A stretch of 64,000 bases of DNA from Kitasatospora kifunensis (lineage in GTDB: Bacteria > Actinomycetota > Actinomycetes > Streptomycetales > Streptomycetaceae), in NCBI RefSeq assembly GCF_014203855.1, contig NZ_JACHJV010000001.1:4650001-4714000 (forward strand). The letters are read 5' to 3'. Under the pieces are notes generated by a model, which was not told the DNA's origin, did not search any database, and worked only from the letters and a program-made list of their open reading frames with translations. Shown in pieces: positions 45,246 through 54,212 of this stretch. How positions within the stretch are numbered: the first letter of the stretch is position 1; each line of letters begins with the position of its first letter. The position numbers were made by a program, and so were the translations under genes.

Positions 45246-46352
45246 GTGGGCAAGGTCGTGCTGGTCACCGGCGTGGCCAGGCAGCTCGGGGCCCGGTTCG
45301 CCGAGCGGATGCGCCGCGAGCCGGGGGTCGACCTGGTGGTCGGGGCGGACACCGAGCCACTGCGCCGCCCGTCCGTACCGCCGGCACCACCGCCCGATGG
45401 CTCACCCTCGCCCGAGGGCCCGCTCGCCGACTACGTCTTCGCCCAGGCCGACCTGCGCCGCCCCGCGATCGCCCGGGTGCTGGCCGAGTACGCGGTGGAC
45501 ACCGTGGTGCACCTCAACGTCAGCGCCACCAACCCGGGCGCGGCGGCCCGCTCCACGGTCAAGGAGATCAACGTCATCGGCAGCATGCAGCTGCTCGGTG
45601 CCTGCCAGCAGTCGGGGCTGATCCGGCGGCTGGTGGTGAAGTCGACCACCGGCGTCTACGGCGCCACCCCGCGCGACCCCGCCGTCTTCTTCGAGCGCAC
45701 CCCGCCCAAGACCCTGCCGGCCGGCGGCTTCGCCAAGGACGCGGCCGAGGTCGAGGGCTATGTGCGCGGTTTCGCCCGGCGCCGGCCCGATGTCGCGGTC
45801 AGCGTGCTGCGGTTCGCCAACCTGGTCGGGCCCGGCGCCGACACCCCGCTCGCCGAGTACTTCACGCTGCCCGTGCTGCCCACCGCGCTCGGCCACGACC
45901 CGCGGCTGCAGTTCGTGCACGAGGACGATGCCATCGAGGTGCTGCGGTTGGCCGCGCTCGACCCGGACCCGGGCGAGCTGCGGCGCACCGGCACCTTCAA
46001 CGTCGCGGGGGAGGGGGTGCTGCTGCTCTCCCAGTGCGCCCGCCGCCTGGGCCGGCCCACCGTGCCGGTGCTGCTGCCCGCGCTCGGCCTGGTCGCCGAG
46101 CTGGCCAAGCGGACCAGGGTCTCGGACTTCTCGACCGAGCAGATCGGCCTGCTGACGCACGGCCGGGTGGTGGACACCACCGCGCTGCGCGAGGTCTTCG
46201 GCTACCGGCCGCACTTCAGCACGCCCGCGGCGTTCGCCGACTTCGCCGCAGGTCAGCGCGGCGGGCTGCTGCCGCCCGAGCGGCTGACCGCCCTCACCGA
46301 CCGGCTGACCGCACTGCTGCCCACCACCGACCACAGGAGCGCAGGCCGATGA
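45246..46352 (+). CDS. NAD-dependent epimerase/dehydratase (SDR family)
   Basis: A 368-residue extended SDR: VVLVTGVARQLGARFAERM at the N-terminus is the NAD-binding site, followed by DTVVHLNVSATNPG and the likely catalytic Ser/Tyr region VKSTTGVYGATPRDPAVF (the usual YxxxK is not clearly present). Resembles nucleotide-sugar epimerase-like proteins adjacent to acyltransferases in Streptomyces. GTG 45246. It overlaps the next gene by 4 nt. Substrate unknown. Confidence 0.75.
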   Translation: MGKVVLVTGVARQLGARFAERMRREPGVDLVVGADTEPLRRPSVPPAPPPDGSPSPEGPLADYVFAQADLRRPAIARVLAEYAVDTVVHLNVSATNPGAAARSTVKEINVIGSMQLLGACQQSGLIRRLVVKSTTGVYGATPRDPAVFFERTPPKTLPAGGFAKDAAEVEGYVRGFARRRPDVAVSVLRFANLVGPGADTPLAEYFTLPVLPTALGHDPRLQFVHEDDAIEVLRLAALDPDPGELRRTGTFNVAGEGVLLLSQCARRLGRPTVPVLLPALGLVAELAKRTRVSDFSTEQIGLLTHGRVVDTTALREVFGYRPHFSTPAAFADFAAGQRGGLLPPERLTALTDRLTALLPTTDHRSAGR

Positions 46353-47416
46353 AGCCCTCCCAGGAGACGAAGGCCGCTCAGGAAGAGCCGGCCCCCGACG
46401 CCGCGCCGCCCGGCAAGGTGATCCCGATCGAGACCGCGCCGAGCTGGGCGCCCGGACCCGCCGACCAGGGCCCGGCGGCCGACCAGGGGCCGGCGGCCTT
46501 CGCCGGGCGGCTGGCCGAGGGGCTGGGCACGCTGCTGGCCGGGCGGGTGGGGACGGCGGCCGACGGGCTGCTCGGCAAGGGCTGGGAGAGCAAGGCGGCC
46601 GACGGGCTGGCCTTCCTGCGCCGCCGGATCACCGGCGACTACGAGGTGGACGAGTTCGGCTTCGACCGCGAGTTGACCGAGCAGGTCTTCCTGACGGCGC
46701 TGCGGCCGCTGGCCGAGAAGTACTTCCGGGTCGAGGTCCGCGGGATCGAGCACATCCCGCTCGAGGGCGGCGCCCTGGTGGTGGCCAACCACTCGGGCGT
46801 GCTCCCGCTGGACGCCCTGATGACCCAGGTGGCGATCCACGACCACCACCCGGGCCGACGCCACCTGCGGATGCTCGCCGCCGACCTGGTCTTCGTACTG
46901 CCGCTGATCGGTGAGCTGGCCCGCAAGTCCGGGCACACGCTGGCCTGCAACGAGGACGCCCAGGCGCTGCTGGAGCGCGGCGAGGTGGTCGGCGTCTGGC
47001 CGGAGGGCTTCAAGGGGATCGGCAAGCCGTTCGCCGACCGCTACAAGCTGCAGCGGTTCGGGCGCGGCGGCTTCGTGGCCTCCGCGCTGCGGGCCGGAGT
47101 GCCGATCGTGCCCTGCTCGATCGTCGGTGCCGAGGAGACCTATCCGATGCTCGGCAACGTCAAGAGCCTGGCCCGGTTGCTCGGGCTGCCCTACCTGCCG
47201 ATCACCCCGACCTTCCCGTGGCTCGGCCCGCTCGGCGCGATCCCGCTGCCGACCAAGTGGACGATCCAGTTCGGCGAGCCGATCCGCACGGACGGCTATC
47301 CGCCGGAGGCGGCCGAGGACCCGATGCTGGTCTTCAACCTGACCGACGAGGTGCGCGAGACCATCCAGCACACGCTCTACGAGCTGCTGGTGGCCAGGCG
47401 CAGCGTCTTCTTCTAG
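46349..47416 (+). CDS. Lysophospholipid acyltransferase (1-acylglycerol-3-phosphate-type)
   Basis: A 355-residue PlsC-family enzyme. A Pro/Ala-rich N-terminus of about 95 residues precedes the acyltransferase domain with the catalytic NHSGVLPLD, and VVGVWPEGFKGIG (motif III) plus GVPIVPCSIVG (motif IV). Likely makes phosphatidate or another acylated lipid, membrane-associated. ATG 46349 overlaps the epimerase stop by 4 nt. An upstream frame runs through the epimerase gene and is a shadow. Confidence 0.88.
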   Translation: MKPSQETKAAQEEPAPDAAPPGKVIPIETAPSWAPGPADQGPAADQGPAAFAGRLAEGLGTLLAGRVGTAADGLLGKGWESKAADGLAFLRRRITGDYEVDEFGFDRELTEQVFLTALRPLAEKYFRVEVRGIEHIPLEGGALVVANHSGVLPLDALMTQVAIHDHHPGRRHLRMLAADLVFVLPLIGELARKSGHTLACNEDAQALLERGEVVGVWPEGFKGIGKPFADRYKLQRFGRGGFVASALRAGVPIVPCSIVGAEETYPMLGNVKSLARLLGLPYLPITPTFPWLGPLGAIPLPTKWTIQFGEPIRTDGYPPEAAEDPMLVFNLTDEVRETIQHTLYELLVARRSVFF

Positions 47417-47443
47417 TCGTAGCTGCGGCCGGTGGCCGGTGGC

Positions 47444-47477
47444 CGGTGGGTGGTCGGCCTGGGCCGACCACCCACCG
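47444..47477. terminator. Bidirectional terminator between acyltransferase and rsbN
   Basis: A 16-bp perfect arm (47444-47459 with 47462-47477) with a tight 2-nt loop between two convergent genes. Confidence 0.85.
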
Positions 47478-47486
47478 AGCCCCGAC

Positions 47487-48776
47487 TCAGTTCCCGTCCA
47501 GCCCCAACCCCGGCAGCAGGCCCGGGATCAGTGGCGGCAGGTTGAGCCCCTGCCCCGTGGCCGGCGTGCCGCCGCCCTGGCCGGGGGCGGCCGTCGGAGC
47601 GGCCGGCGCGGGCGTGGTGCCCGGCGTCGGGGTGCTCTGCGGGGCGCCCGAGGAGGCCGGTGCCGCAGGGGCCGCCCCCGCGCCCGCACCGGTGCCGGTC
47701 AGGCTCCCGGTCAGGCCGTTGACCAGCCCGCCCACCGGGTTGCCGCCGCCGCCGAGCGGGCCGCCCTGGGCGGCCTGGCCGCCGCCCGGGCTCTGCGGCG
47801 CGCCGCCGCCCGTCGAGGGCGCTCCGCTGCCGCTCCGGCCGCCGCCGCTCGGTGCGGTGGAGGCCGGGTGGCCGCTCTGGCCGTTGCCGGTCGCGGAGTT
47901 GGCGGGCGAGGCGGCCTGCCCGCTTCCGGTCGCGGGGCCGACCGCGGGCGTCTGCCCCGGTGCGGCAGGCCCTTGCGCCGGCTCCAGGTGCAGCGGTGCG
48001 ACGTCCTCGTTCAGGTCGCCGAAGAGCTGGTCGACCTGACCGGCCACCGGGGTCAACTGCTGGGGCAGCCGCGGCTGCAGGGCGCTCCAGTGGTTGTCCT
48101 GGGCCTCGGCGAAGCTGGCCAGCGTGCGCATCGGGTCGAGCGAGCCGTTGGCCCGATAGACCGAGCGCAGCAGGTCCCGGCCCTTGGCCGCCTCGGCGTG
48201 CATGTCCTTGAGCGCCGAGGCGAGTTGGGCCACCGTGCTCTGGCTGAGCGCGCCGTTGCCGCCGCCTCGGCCGACCAGCGAACGCGCCTCCGCGAGCCGG
48301 GTGGAGGCCTGGTCGAGCAGCAGCGCGCCGCGCTCGGCGTCCGAGCCGGCCAGGTCGAGCCGCAGGCCCTCAAGGCCCCGCTTCATACCGTAGAGCGGGT
48401 CACCGGGCAGCGCGCCCGAACTGGCGGCGGCCACCCCGGCGAAGCTGCCCACGGTGACCCCGGCGACCAGCCCGGTGATCGCGAACCGCCGCCCCCAGCG
48501 CCGCCGTTGCAGGCCGCGCTCGGCGCGGTGCCGACGCTGGCGCGGCACGGTGGGCAGGCCACCGGCCGCGTGCTGCTCGAACGCGGCCAGCAGCAGCGCG
48601 CGTTGCTCGCTCTTCACCCCGGCGTCCATGGCGGGGGCGGCGAGTGCCGTCAACGCCTTGGTCGTATCGAGGAGTTGCCCCAGGGTCGCGCTCTCTGCGG
48701 GTTGTCCCGTCCGGTGGGCCTCCAGCGCCTCGGCGAAGGCCTTCGCCCGCCGGTGCTCCAGCACGTTTGCCGTCAC
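47487..48776 (-). CDS. rsbN: RsbN, anti-sigma factor for BldN
   Basis: A 429-residue single-pass membrane protein. The cytoplasmic N-terminal domain (about 1-95: FAEALEAHRTGQPAESA; LLDTTKALTALAA) binds the sigma factor, one helix (RRFAITGLVAGVTVGSFAGV, about 97-120) crosses the membrane, and a DUF5667-type outside region (LPGDPLYGMKRGLEGL to about 290) is followed by a Gly/Pro/Ala-rich tail of about 140 residues. GTG 48776 has GGAGG 8 nt upstream. It directly follows bldN on the same strand. Function assigned from position and family (SCO3324-like). Confidence 0.85.
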   Translation of the reverse strand: MTANVLEHRRAKAFAEALEAHRTGQPAESATLGQLLDTTKALTALAAPAMDAGVKSEQRALLLAAFEQHAAGGLPTVPRQRRHRAERGLQRRRWGRRFAITGLVAGVTVGSFAGVAAASSGALPGDPLYGMKRGLEGLRLDLAGSDAERGALLLDQASTRLAEARSLVGRGGGNGALSQSTVAQLASALKDMHAEAAKGRDLLRSVYRANGSLDPMRTLASFAEAQDNHWSALQPRLPQQLTPVAGQVDQLFGDLNEDVAPLHLEPAQGPAAPGQTPAVGPATGSGQAASPANSATGNGQSGHPASTAPSGGGRSGSGAPSTGGGAPQSPGGGQAAQGGPLGGGGNPVGGLVNGLTGSLTGTGAGAGAAPAAPASSGAPQSTPTPGTTPAPAAPTAAPGQGGGTPATGQGLNLPPLIPGLLPGLGLDGN

Positions 48777-49027
48777 GGGCCACACCTCCCTTCGTCGTTG
48801 TCGACTCCCCGGCCTGCCGGACGGTTGCCACGGCGGGCCAAATCCACTCCTTCGGGTGACGGTTCGCGGCTTGGCTTGACCACGCGACCCGAGGGGGTTT
48901 GCACGCTGGGCAACGAGCGGTGCGGGCAGTCGGTTACGCACGAGTGATCATGTGACCGCATTCTCACCCGGACGTGTGGGAACGGTCCGCCGGGTGACCC
49001 GCCGTCAGCTATGGTCATCGGGCCGGG

Positions 49028-49909
49028 TCAGCGGGCGTCCGGCGGCAGCAGCCGGGCCAGCGTGCGGACCGCGCGGTACTGCAGGGTCTTGATGGCCCCT
49101 TCGTTCTTGCCCATGATCCGGGCCGTCTCGGCGACCGAGAGGCCTTGCAGGAAGCGGAGGGTGACGCACTCCTGCTGCTGCGGGTTGAGTCTGCGTACGG
49201 CGTCCAGCAGGGCGGCGTTGGAGAGCGACTCCAGCACCGAGTCCTCCGGGCTGCGCTCGCACTCGTTGGAGTCGAGCATCTCGCCGGTGGTCACCTCCAG
49301 CCGGAACCGGCTGGACTTGAAGTGGTCGGCGACCAGGTTGCGCGCGATGGTCACCAGCCAGGCGCCGAAGTCCCGGCCCTGCCAGGTGAAGGTGCCGATC
49401 CGGCGCAGCGCGCGCAGGAAGGTCTCGCTGGTCAGGTCCTCGGCCGTGGCCCGGCTGCCGACCCGGTAGTAGATGTAGCGGTAGACCGTGTCGCAGTAGT
49501 GGTCGTAGAGCCGCCCGAACGCCTCGCTCTCGCCGGCCTGGGCGCGCTCGACCAACTCCATGATCGGGTTGTGCTCGGTCTCGGTGCCCTGGTGCGGCAC
49601 GGTGCCGGTGCGGCCGCGGGTGCCGGTGCCGGCACCCCGGCTGCGGGTGCCCGCCGAGCCGGTGGCGGCCGAGCGCAGCGCGGTTCCCTGGGCGACCCCG
49701 GCGAACGGCCCGAACGGGCCATGCCCGACCGGTGATTGGAACGCGCCGCCGGCGGGGACCAGCTCGGGGAGCGACGGCAGCAGCTGGCTGCGCAGCAGGG
49801 TACGCAGCAGGCGCAGGTTGCGGGTGGTCGCGCGGGGCAGGGCAGCGAGCGCGAGGGGGGGCGACGGGCGGGCGGGAGCAGGCGCGTCGGTCCGGGCGGG
49901 TGGGTACAC
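49028..49909 (-). CDS. bldN: ECF sigma factor BldN
   Basis: Developmental sigma factor for aerial-growth genes, including bldM, chaplins and rodlins. The 293-residue protein has a long N-terminal pro-extension (about 1-110: YPPARTDAPA..., Arg/Gly/Thr-rich) and then sigma-2 (FGRLYDHYCDTVYRYIYYRV; SRATAEDLTSETFLRAL; TFTWQGRDFGAWLVTIARN) and sigma-4 (LNPQQQECVTLRFLQGL; SVAETARIMGKNEGAIKTLQ). The pro-sequence is known from S. coelicolor to be cleaved. GTG 49909 has GGGAG; the Tyr-Pro after it fits known BldN starts. Confidence 0.92.
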   Translation of the reverse strand: MYPPARTDAPAPARPSPPLALAALPRATTRNLRLLRTLLRSQLLPSLPELVPAGGAFQSPVGHGPFGPFAGVAQGTALRSAATGSAGTRSRGAGTGTRGRTGTVPHQGTETEHNPIMELVERAQAGESEAFGRLYDHYCDTVYRYIYYRVGSRATAEDLTSETFLRALRRIGTFTWQGRDFGAWLVTIARNLVADHFKSSRFRLEVTTGEMLDSNECERSPEDSVLESLSNAALLDAVRRLNPQQQECVTLRFLQGLSVAETARIMGKNEGAIKTLQYRAVRTLARLLPPDAR

Positions 49910-50387
49910 GGGACTCCCAGAGGCAGAACTGTGGACGGATCACCTCCGCCTGCGCGGAGAGCACAACTCCCCGTCACCCCGTCGGGGGGACACCTGGGGT
50001 GGACGTGCATCCAGGAGAGAATAACGCTTTGTGCAATGACAGCTACACCGTGTGGTGGAAGTGGTCGATAGGGATCCACTTCGCGTGGTATATGAGCTGA
50101 AACCGACCGAACGAAGCACCGAACCGCGTGCTGTTGGTGAGCAATCGAGGGCACTCTGTGACCGATTACGAGGTCGGGCGGGCGGTTTCCCCGCCGACGG
50201 GCCTGCCAATCCCAGACTTTCCAGGGCGTTCGAACGATCAGAACCGGTCATCGCGAGGCCGACGCTGGAGGTCAGACGGATTGGCCTGGTGACAGGTGCG
50301 GTGACGGCGTTTCGAGCCGGCCGCAGCGATCGATCGCCGACCTGGCGGCCTCGTTGACGGGCCGTCAGGCAATGGGTTGACGAGTCG
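49910..50387. promoter_or_regulatory. bldN upstream region with a possible BldD box
   Basis: 478 bp with no gene that I can support. The core ACACCGTGT at 50045-50053 matches the ACNCNGNGT centre of the BldD consensus as I recall it, but not all flanking bases, about 140 nt before bldN. A GAAGTGG (50058-50064)/CCACTTC (50076-50082) inverted repeat lies next to it. BldD represses bldN in S. coelicolor, so binding is plausible. Confidence 0.35.
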
Positions 50388-51377
50388 TCAACTCCGCTTG
50401 CGCCGCAGTGCCACGGCTGCCACCGTCGCGCCGGCCGCCGCTCCCAGCACCACTGCGGCCGGCACGCCGATCCGCGCCGCCTTGCGCCCGGTGCGGAAGT
50501 CCTGCACCCGCCAGCCGTGCGCCCGCGCGTACTTGCGCAGCCGCGCATCGGGGTTGATCACGAAGGGATGCCCGACCAGCGAGAGCATCGGGATGTCGTT
50601 GGCCGAGTCGCTGTACGCGGCGCAGTGGCCGAGGTCCAACTGCTCGTGCCGGGCCAGCGCCCGCACCGCGGCCGCCTTGGCGGGACCGTGCAGCATCTCG
50701 CCCACCAGCCGGCCGGTGTAGCAGCCGTCGGTCGCCTCCGCCACCGTGCCCAGCGCCCCGGTCATGCCGAGTCGGCGGGCGATGATCCGGGCCACCTCCT
50801 GCGGGGCCGCCGTCACCAACCAGACCCGCTGGCCGGCGTCCAGGTGCATCTGCACCAGCGCCCGGGTGCCCGGCCAGACCTTGGCGGCGACGATCTCCTC
50901 GAAGATCTCCTCGCAGATCGCCTCCAGGTCGGCGGTGCGCTTGCCGGCCACCAGCGAGAGCGCGGTGTGCTGCGCGTCGGCGATGTGCCCGGGGTCCTCG
51001 GTGCCGAGCAGTCGGAACCAGGCCTGCTGCCAGGCGAACTTGGCCACGTCGCGGCGGGTGAAGAAGTTGCGGCGGTAGAGCCCGACGCCGAGGTAGAAGA
51101 CCGCCGCGCCCTGCAGGATCGTGTTGTCGCAGTCGAAGAAGGCGGCGCCCTGCGGGTGGTCCACCGGGGGAGCGGCGGACTCCTGCTCGGCATCCCGCTC
51201 GATGGCCGGCGCCGGCGTCGCCTCGGATTCGCGGGCCGACGCGGACGTCGATGCCGCCCGCTCGCGCAGCGCCTGCTCGGCCGCCTGCGCGGCGGCCTCG
51301 CCTGCCAGGGCGGCCCGCTCGGAGGAGGAACGTCTTGCCTGGGTGAGCCTTCGCAGCGCGGCCATGGCACCGAGCAT
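50388..51377 (-). CDS. HAD-IB family phosphatase with C-terminal membrane helix
   Basis: A 329-residue SerB-like HAD subfamily IB hydrolase. After a helical Ala/Glu-rich N-terminus, AFFDCDNTILQGAA supplies the catalytic Asp, VWLVTAAPQEV motif II, a Lys later and the acidic motif IV YSDSANDIPML. The last 25 residues hold a short hydrophobic run (AAVVLGAAAGATVAAVAL) before the basic end ALRRKRS. Start ATG 51377 (or 51365). Substrate unknown; small phosphorylated metabolite or lipid phosphate are possible. Confidence 0.8.
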   Translation of the reverse strand: MLGAMAALRRLTQARRSSSERAALAGEAAAQAAEQALRERAASTSASARESEATPAPAIERDAEQESAAPPVDHPQGAAFFDCDNTILQGAAVFYLGVGLYRRNFFTRRDVAKFAWQQAWFRLLGTEDPGHIADAQHTALSLVAGKRTADLEAICEEIFEEIVAAKVWPGTRALVQMHLDAGQRVWLVTAAPQEVARIIARRLGMTGALGTVAEATDGCYTGRLVGEMLHGPAKAAAVRALARHEQLDLGHCAAYSDSANDIPMLSLVGHPFVINPDARLRKYARAHGWRVQDFRTGRKAARIGVPAAVVLGAAAGATVAAVALRRKRS

Positions 51378-51482
51378 AGTCAGCCCTGGTGAATGCCGGT
51401 GTGGACGCCCTGGCGAACACCGGTCGGCCTACCGGCGACGAGGCGAATGGGCGGCCCGCGGGCCGCGGCGCACAATGGGGCG

Positions 51483-51761
51483 GTGACCCCTCTGCTGCGC
51501 CGCGAACGGCGTTCCGACCCCGCCGACCGGACCGTGACCCTGATCGGCAAGCCCGACTGCCACTTGTGCGAGCAGGCCAGGGAGGTGATCACGCGGGTCA
51601 CCGCCGATCTGGGCGCCGGCTTCGAGGAGCAGGACATCACCCAGGACGAGGAGCTCTACCGCAAGTACTGGGAGCAGATCCCGGTGACCCTGATCGACGG
51701 CCGCCAGCACGACTTCTGGCGGGTCGACGAGGCCCGGCTGCGCGCCGCGCTCACTCGCTAG
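51483..51761 (+). CDS. Glutaredoxin-family protein
   Basis: A 92-residue thioredoxin-fold protein: TVTLIGKPDCHLCEQAREVI gives the Cys-His-Leu-Cys redox site, followed by IPVTLIDGRQHDFWRVDEA. Resembles the DUF836 glutaredoxin-like group; likely cytoplasmic thiol-disulfide exchange. The GTG 51483 start leaves a short basic N-terminus. Located upstream of rex. Confidence 0.85.
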   Translation: MTPLLRRERRSDPADRTVTLIGKPDCHLCEQAREVITRVTADLGAGFEEQDITQDEELYRKYWEQIPVTLIDGRQHDFWRVDEARLRAALTR

Positions 51762-51899
51762 GGCCTGTCCGGGCGCGGATCCGGCGCGGTTTCGGATCGA
51801 ACTTCTGGTCGGGCCGCCCCCGGTGGGCGACGATGGTGGCGCCGCGGCGGCGCATGGCGTGATGCGCGTCACTGTGGCGGGACAAAACGGACACCATCT

Positions 51900-51917
51900 T
51901 TGTGCACACGTTCACAA
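51900..51917. promoter_or_regulatory. Rex operator (ROP) of the rex-hem operon
   Basis: TTGTGCACACGTTCACAA against the Rex consensus TTGTGAANNNNTTCACAA: one mismatch. The site starts 64 nt before rex and supports autoregulation by NADH/NAD ratio, as known in S. coelicolor. Confidence 0.85.
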
Positions 51918-51928
51918 ACGCATAGCCT
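51900..51928 (+). promoter_or_regulatory. Promoter of the rex-hem operon
   Basis: TTGTGC (51900-51905) and TAGCCT (51923-51928) are separated by 17 bp. The -35 lies inside the Rex operator, so bound Rex would block RNA polymerase. Predicted transcription start near 51935. Confidence 0.6.
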
Positions 51929-51963
51929 GGCAGCCAAAGCCCAGCTTCACCCACAGGAGCACC

Positions 51964-52857
51964 GTGGCAATCGGCCGATCCACCCCTAAATCCTCGCCCC
52001 CCAGCACCGCCGACGGAGGCTCCATGCGCCGCACCCCTGTGGGACGTCAGACGCGTGCCCGCGGCATCCCCGAGGCCACCGTGGCCCGGCTGCCGCTCTA
52101 CCTGCGCGCGCTGACCGCGCTCTCCGAGCGTTCGGTCCCCACCGTCTCATCGGAGGAGCTGGCGGCCGCGGCCGGGGTCAACTCCGCGAAGCTGCGCAAG
52201 GACTTCTCCTACCTCGGCTCGTACGGAACACGCGGTGTCGGCTACGACGTCGAGTACCTCGTCTACCAGATCTCGCGTGAGCTGGGTCTCACCCAGGACT
52301 GGCCGGTCGTGATCGTCGGGATCGGGAACCTGGGCCACGCGCTCGCCAACTACGGCGGCTTCGCCTCCCGCGGATTCAGGGTGGCGGCCCTGCTGGACGC
52401 CGACCCGACCGTGGTGGGCAGCAGCGCGGCGGGCCTGCCGGTGCGGCACATGGACGAACTGGAGTCCATCGTGGAGAGCCAGCAGGTCTCCATCGGTGTG
52501 ATCACCACCCCGCCGGGCGCCGCCCAGCAGGTCTGCGACCGGCTGGTGGAGGCCGGGGTGACCAGCATCCTCAACTTCGCACCGACCGTGCTGACCGTGC
52601 CGGACGGCGTGGACGTGCGCAAGGTGGACCTCTCCATCGAGCTGCAGATCCTGGCCTTCCACGAGCAGCGCAAGGCGGGCGAGGAGCCGGAGGCCGAGGA
52701 GGAGCCGGCCCCGAGCCGAGCCCCCGGCCCGGTGCGCGCCGCGGCGGCCAAGCTGCGCCGCGCGGCCGGTGGTGCCAAGGAGACGAAGGACGCGGGCAAG
52801 GACGCCAAGGCGGAGCCGCGCGGTGAGAGTGAGCGGTCCGCGGTGATGCCGGCATGA
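51964..52857 (+). CDS. rex: Redox-sensing transcriptional repressor Rex
   Basis: Repressor that leaves DNA when NADH is high, inducing aerobic-respiration genes. The 297-residue protein has the N-terminal winged helix (ARLPLYLRALTALSERSVPT; EELAAAAGVNSAKLRKDFSY) and a Rossmann domain (PVVIVGIGNLGHALANYGGF). GTG 51964 (AIGRSTPKSSP) has AGGAGC upstream. Residues beyond about 225 form a charged low-complexity tail (Glu/Lys/Ala-rich) longer than in S. coelicolor Rex. It heads a five-gene operon with hemACDB. Confidence 0.95.
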   Translation: MAIGRSTPKSSPPSTADGGSMRRTPVGRQTRARGIPEATVARLPLYLRALTALSERSVPTVSSEELAAAAGVNSAKLRKDFSYLGSYGTRGVGYDVEYLVYQISRELGLTQDWPVVIVGIGNLGHALANYGGFASRGFRVAALLDADPTVVGSSAAGLPVRHMDELESIVESQQVSIGVITTPPGAAQQVCDRLVEAGVTSILNFAPTVLTVPDGVDVRKVDLSIELQILAFHEQRKAGEEPEAEEEPAPSRAPGPVRAAAAKLRRAAGGAKETKDAGKDAKAEPRGESERSAVMPA

Positions 52858-54212
52858 GTCTGCTCGTCGTCGGTCTGAGCCACCGCACCGCACCCGTCAC
52901 CGTCCTGGAGCGCGCCGCGCTGACCGGGGAGGTCCCCACCCGCCTGCTGCACGACGCGGCGGCCACGGCCACCGTCTCCGAGGCGGCGCTGCTCAACACC
53001 TGCAACCGGATCGAGCTCTACGCGGACGTGGACAAGTTCCACGCCGGCGTCGCCGAGCTCTCGCTGCTGCTCGCCGAGCACAGCGGAGTCGACCTGGAGG
53101 AGCTGACCGCCCACCTCTACGTCCACTACGAGGACCGGGCCGTGCACCACCTCTTCTCGGTGGCCTGCGGGTTGGACTCGATGGTGGTCGGCGAGGGCCA
53201 GATCCTGGGCCAGCTGCGCGACGCGCTGGCCCGCGCCCAGGAGGAGCACACCGCCGGGCGCGGCCTCAACGAGCTGTTCCAGCAGGCCCTTCGGGTCGGC
53301 AAGCGCGCGCACAGCGAGACCGGGATCGACAAGGCCGGGCAGTCGCTGGTCACCTTCGGGCTGGAGCGGCTCGCTGTTGGAATAGGGGCAGGAGCGGGCG
53401 AGATCGCCGGCAAGCGGGCGCTGGTGGTCGGCGCGGGCTCGATGAGCTCGCTGGCCGCCGCCACCCTCTCCCGGGCCGGCGTCAGCGATCTGGTGATCGC
53501 CAACCGCACCCCCGAGCGGGCCGAGCGGCTGGCCGCCACGCTGGGCGCGCGGACCGTTGCGTTCGCCAAGGTGCCGCAGGCGCTGGCCGACGTGGACGTG
53601 GTGATCTCCTGCACCGGCTCGGCCGGTGTGGTGATCCGGGCCGCCGACGTGGCCTCGGCGGTGGCCGCCAGGGCCGAACAGGCCCCGCTGGCCTTCCTGG
53701 ACCTGGCGATGCCGCGCGACGTGGACCACGCGGTGCACGAGCTGCCCGGCGCGCTGCTGGTCGATCTGGAGTCGCTCTCCCAGGTCGACGCGGCGATGCC
53801 CGGCACGGGTGACGTGGACGCCGTCAGCACCATCGTCGCCGACGAGGTGGCCGCCTTCGGCGCCGCCCAGCGCGCCGCGCGGATCGCCCCCACCGTGGTG
53901 GCGCTGCGCGCGATGGCCTCCGAGGTGGTCGGCGCCGAGCTGGCCCGTCTGGAGGCCCGGCTGCCGGAGTTGGACGCACGCTCGCGCGCCGAGATGGCGC
54001 AGACCGTGCGCCGGGTGGTCGACAAGCTGCTGCACGCGCCCACGGTGCGGGTCAAGCAGCTGGCCGCCGAGCCCGGCGGCGCCTCCTACGCGGAGGCGCT
54101 GCGCGAGCTGTTCGACCTCGACCCGGGTGCGGTGCACGCCGTGTCGGGTACACCGGTAGGGCCGCAAGCGCAGCCCGCCAGCGGTAGTCTCGCGGGCGGA
54201 GCTGCGCGATGA
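52854..54212 (+). CDS. hemA: Glutamyl-tRNA reductase HemA
   Basis: Committed step of the C5 pathway: glutamyl-tRNA to glutamate-1-semialdehyde. The 452-residue protein has GLSHRTAPVTVLER, the catalytic Cys in LLNTCNRIELY (about residue 50), the NADPH-binding KRALVVGAGSMSSLAAATL and the C-terminal dimerisation helix region. ATG 52854 overlaps the rex stop by 4 nt. Expression thus follows cellular redox state through Rex. Confidence 0.97.
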   Translation: MSLLVVGLSHRTAPVTVLERAALTGEVPTRLLHDAAATATVSEAALLNTCNRIELYADVDKFHAGVAELSLLLAEHSGVDLEELTAHLYVHYEDRAVHHLFSVACGLDSMVVGEGQILGQLRDALARAQEEHTAGRGLNELFQQALRVGKRAHSETGIDKAGQSLVTFGLERLAVGIGAGAGEIAGKRALVVGAGSMSSLAAATLSRAGVSDLVIANRTPERAERLAATLGARTVAFAKVPQALADVDVVISCTGSAGVVIRAADVASAVAARAEQAPLAFLDLAMPRDVDHAVHELPGALLVDLESLSQVDAAMPGTGDVDAVSTIVADEVAAFGAAQRAARIAPTVVALRAMASEVVGAELARLEARLPELDARSRAEMAQTVRRVVDKLLHAPTVRVKQLAAEPGGASYAEALRELFDLDPGAVHAVSGTPVGPQAQPASGSLAGGAAR

